Assembly (NCBI RefSeq): GCF_002494345.1
Contig: NZ_NXNI01000001.1
Span: forward strand, 2,914,001 to 2,978,000
Length of the DNA stretch: 64,000 bases
Reading direction: 5' to 3'
Source: Natrinema ejinorense
Lineage (GTDB): Archaea; Halobacteriota; Halobacteria; Halobacteriales; Natrialbaceae
Numbering within the stretch: position 1 is the first letter of the stretch; every line of letters starts with the position of its first letter. Below the pieces are notes generated by a model, which saw nothing but the letters and a program-made list of their open reading frames with translations, was not told the DNA's origin and made no database searches. The position numbers and the translations under genes are program-made. This document shows, piece after piece, positions 63,596 to 64,000 of this stretch.

Positions 63596-64000
63596 CTACT
63601 TCTCGATGATGCTTTCCTCGACGGCTTCGCCGAAGTGGCGAGCCGTATCCTCGTAGTACAGCAGTATCTCGTCGCCGGCCTCGAGATCAGTCACCGCCTT
63701 GCGTCCGTCGGCGGTGGCGACCTTGATCGTCTCGGCGTTCTGGAGCAGGGTTTCGACGCGGTCGCCGTTTGCGGCCTCGAGGGCGATCCGGAACATCGGC
63801 CGCTGTTCGATCTTGACCCGACCGACGATGGCCTCGCGGGTGTTGCCCTGCAGATCGACGACCTGAACCTCGTCGCCGCTTTGCAGTTCCGAGAGGTACT
63901 TCGTCCCGCCGTCGGGCGTGCGGACGTAGGCGTGGACCGCGCCCGCGTTCACCCGGAAGGGACGGGAGGCGACGTACGGTGATTCCGCGGTTTCGCCGTG
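63596..64000 (-). CDS. 3-dehydroquinate synthase II, C-terminal part (5' end outside window)
   Basis: The open frame gives about 134 C-terminal residues, including SRPFRVNAGAVHAYVRTPDG, KIEQRPMFRIALEA, NAETIKVATADGRKAVTDLE and ARHFGEAVEESIIEK. These fit the archaeal DHQ synthase of the aminodehydroquinate route (transaldolase-like ADH synthase partner), which makes 3-dehydroquinate from aspartate semialdehyde and a C6 sugar. It works directly before aroD. The true start lies beyond the window. Confidence 0.9.
   Translation of the reverse strand, partial: HGETAESPYVASRPFRVNAGAVHAYVRTPDGGTKYLSELQSGDEVQVVDLQGNTREAIVGRVKIEQRPMFRIALEAANGDRVETLLQNAETIKVATADGRKAVTDLEAGDEILLYYEDTARHFGEAVEESIIEK

Overview
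The window is chromosomal DNA of a halophilic archaeon. The base composition is GC-rich, CTCGAG-type codon junctions are frequent, the proteins are very acidic, and the gene content is typical of haloarchaea: two TFBs, MCM, Orc1/Cdc6, type II archaeal 3-dehydroquinate synthase, PhiH1-repressor-like regulators and a PGF-CTERM surface protein. A member of the Natrialbales (Natrinema/Haloterrigena-like) is my best guess, but this is an inference from general familiarity, not from a search.

Region by region. 1-2.1 kb: end of the LysW-linked lysine/arginine cluster (lysK then argF), followed by a terminator hairpin and a duplicated scrap of argF. 2.1-7.8 kb: small membrane and regulatory genes, threonine synthase, a TFB and a repeat-built surface protein. 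7.9-14.3 kb: replication and repair (MCM, a truncated DUF502-like gene, tRNA-Pro(UGG), a CinA-like protein, UvrB). 14.5-26.8 kb: an exported DUF4397 protein, an SLC13 permease, Orc1/Cdc6, a MutS5-like ATPase, a SagB-type nitroreductase, a DUF368 polyprenyl-phosphate transporter, a frameshifted relic and a Yip1-like protein. 26.9-40.2 kb: mostly housekeeping and peptidase genes (aldo/keto reductase, LarE, UspA, M29 aminopeptidase, M14 carboxypeptidase, threonine aldolase, phosphoesterase, CDF transporter, glycosyltransferase, pterin carbinolamine dehydratase).

40.3-46.6 kb is the accessory block and the most interesting part. It carries an HNH nuclease with an N-terminal winged helix and a PUA/SRA-like middle, a twice-occurring divergent cassette (an unknown 147-aa helical protein facing a PhiH1-repressor-like winged helix), fragments of further winged-helix copies, a helix-turn-helix/MazF-PemK-like toxin-antitoxin pair lying between the two cassettes, an inverted-repeat element, and a PD-(D/E)XK nuclease-like protein. 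Together this looks like a small defence or virus-interaction locus.

46.6-64 kb returns to core functions: a HAD enzyme, a response regulator, Rieske and stress proteins, an acetyltransferase, membrane transporters, AIM24, a GMC oxidoreductase, an NfeD/SPFH pair, regulators, YjjX, the main-type TFB, aroD, a zinc-ribbon membrane protein and the end of the archaeal DHQ synthase gene. A family of about 80-bp imperfect palindromes sits directly on the stop codons of four unrelated genes. No rRNA, CRISPR array, intact insertion sequence or recognisable replication origin was seen.
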